From contig NZ_JASZYE010000001.1 in NCBI RefSeq assembly GCF_030317145.1, positions 868,001 to 932,000 on the forward strand: a stretch of DNA of 64,000 nucleotides, read 5' to 3'. How positions within the stretch are numbered: the stretch's first letter is position 1; every line of letters begins with the position of its first letter. The translations under genes were made by a program, and so were the position numbers. The DNA is from Variovorax flavidus. GTDB taxonomy: Bacteria; Pseudomonadota; Gammaproteobacteria; Burkholderiales; Burkholderiaceae_C. The notes under the pieces were generated by a model. The model was given only the letters and a program-made list of their open reading frames with translations, searched no databases and was not told where the DNA came from. Below, piece after piece: positions 63,848-64,000 of this stretch.

Positions 63848-64000
63848 ATGACCACCACTGCATCCATCCACGACCCGCTCGTCCTCTACGGCCAGACCTT
63901 CCAGAGCCGGCTGCTGCTGGGCACCGCGCGCTATCCATCGCCCGACGTGCTCGAAGCCGCGGTGCGACGCGCCAGGCCCGCGATGCTCACGGCCTCGCTG
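63848..64000 (+). CDS. thiG: Thiazole synthase ThiG, N-terminal part (cut by window edge)
   Basis: 51 codons visible from ATG 63848: DPLVLYGQTFQSRLLLGTAR and YPSPDVLEAAVRRARPAMLT match the ThiG N-terminus. ThiG builds the thiazole phosphate from DXP, iminoglycine and ThiS sulfur. The rest lies off the right edge. Confidence 0.93.
   Translation, partial: MTTTASIHDPLVLYGQTFQSRLLLGTARYPSPDVLEAAVRRARPAMLTASL

Noticed and set aside
1..64000. CRISPR arrays, tRNA or rRNA genes, insertion sequences, prophage or integration sites
   Set aside because: Read through both strands for direct repeats, cloverleaf ends and transposase motifs; none was found.

Overview
The window looks like chromosomal DNA of a GC-rich betaproteobacterium, order Burkholderiales, most probably family Comamonadaceae and close to Variovorax. 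This rests on gene content and order, on CysI with a DUF934 partner instead of a flavoprotein subunit, on the FdxA ferredoxin, and on two copies of a GC-rich intergenic element I associate with this family. No tRNA, rRNA, IS element, prophage or CRISPR array was seen. Nearly all DNA is coding and no gene-free stretch exceeds 300 bases.

Layout. 1-3.7 kb: the N-terminal end of smc (minus), then a lipoprotein, a lipase-like lipoprotein and an orphan ParA-type ATPase (plus). 3.7-8.8 kb: the minus-strand sulfate importer (17-codon leader ORF, serine hydrolase, sbp, cysT, cysW, cysA) with dsbB coupled to its end. 8.8-11.1 kb: a LysR regulator divergent from azoR, and a second flavin reductase. 11.2-21.7 kb: a minus-strand sulfur-scavenging run of about 10.5 kb: second sbp, ssuE, a 46-aa membrane protein, ssuA, ssuD, ssuC, a second SsuA-like protein, ssuB, a Mop-domain protein, metN, metI, metQ and a serine acetyltransferase. 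21.8-28.4 kb: yggX, mnmC, an unrecognised 1100-residue membrane protein and a transglutaminase-like protein. 28.4-34.6 kb: a tripartite RND pump whose adaptor carries a C-terminal OmpA-like domain and whose outer-membrane gene is broken by a one-base loss in a G run. 34.8-41.3 kb: patatin plus GntP permease, carbon starvation protein CstA with its YbdD-like partner, small ORFs and a hemolysin III protein.

41.3-52.1 kb is the most distinctive region. Two divergent operons share a 99-base intergenic region next to an RpiR-family regulator. To the left run livM, livG, livF and a third ATPase without an ABC signature motif. To the right run rpiR, an IolC kinase fused to a DUF2090 aldolase-like domain, a hydroxyisobutyrate-dehydrogenase-family reductase, a Tat-exported binding protein, livH and two SDR dehydrogenases. 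It reads as a self-contained uptake and catabolic pathway for a sugar acid or related compound. The usual inositol genes are absent and the substrate is unknown.

52.4-59.2 kb is the assimilatory sulfate reduction operon: cysI, DUF934, an APS reductase of the iron-sulfur type, cysD, cysN, then fdxA and a ferredoxin-NADP reductase that appears to start at CTG. With the two importers, the Ssu system and serine acetyltransferase, the window holds most of the organism's route from sulfate or sulfonates to cysteine. 59.3-64 kb: a PAP2 phosphatase, then a TPP riboswitch ahead of a hydroxymethylpyrimidine-type permease, thiD (convergent), thiO, thiS and the start of thiG.
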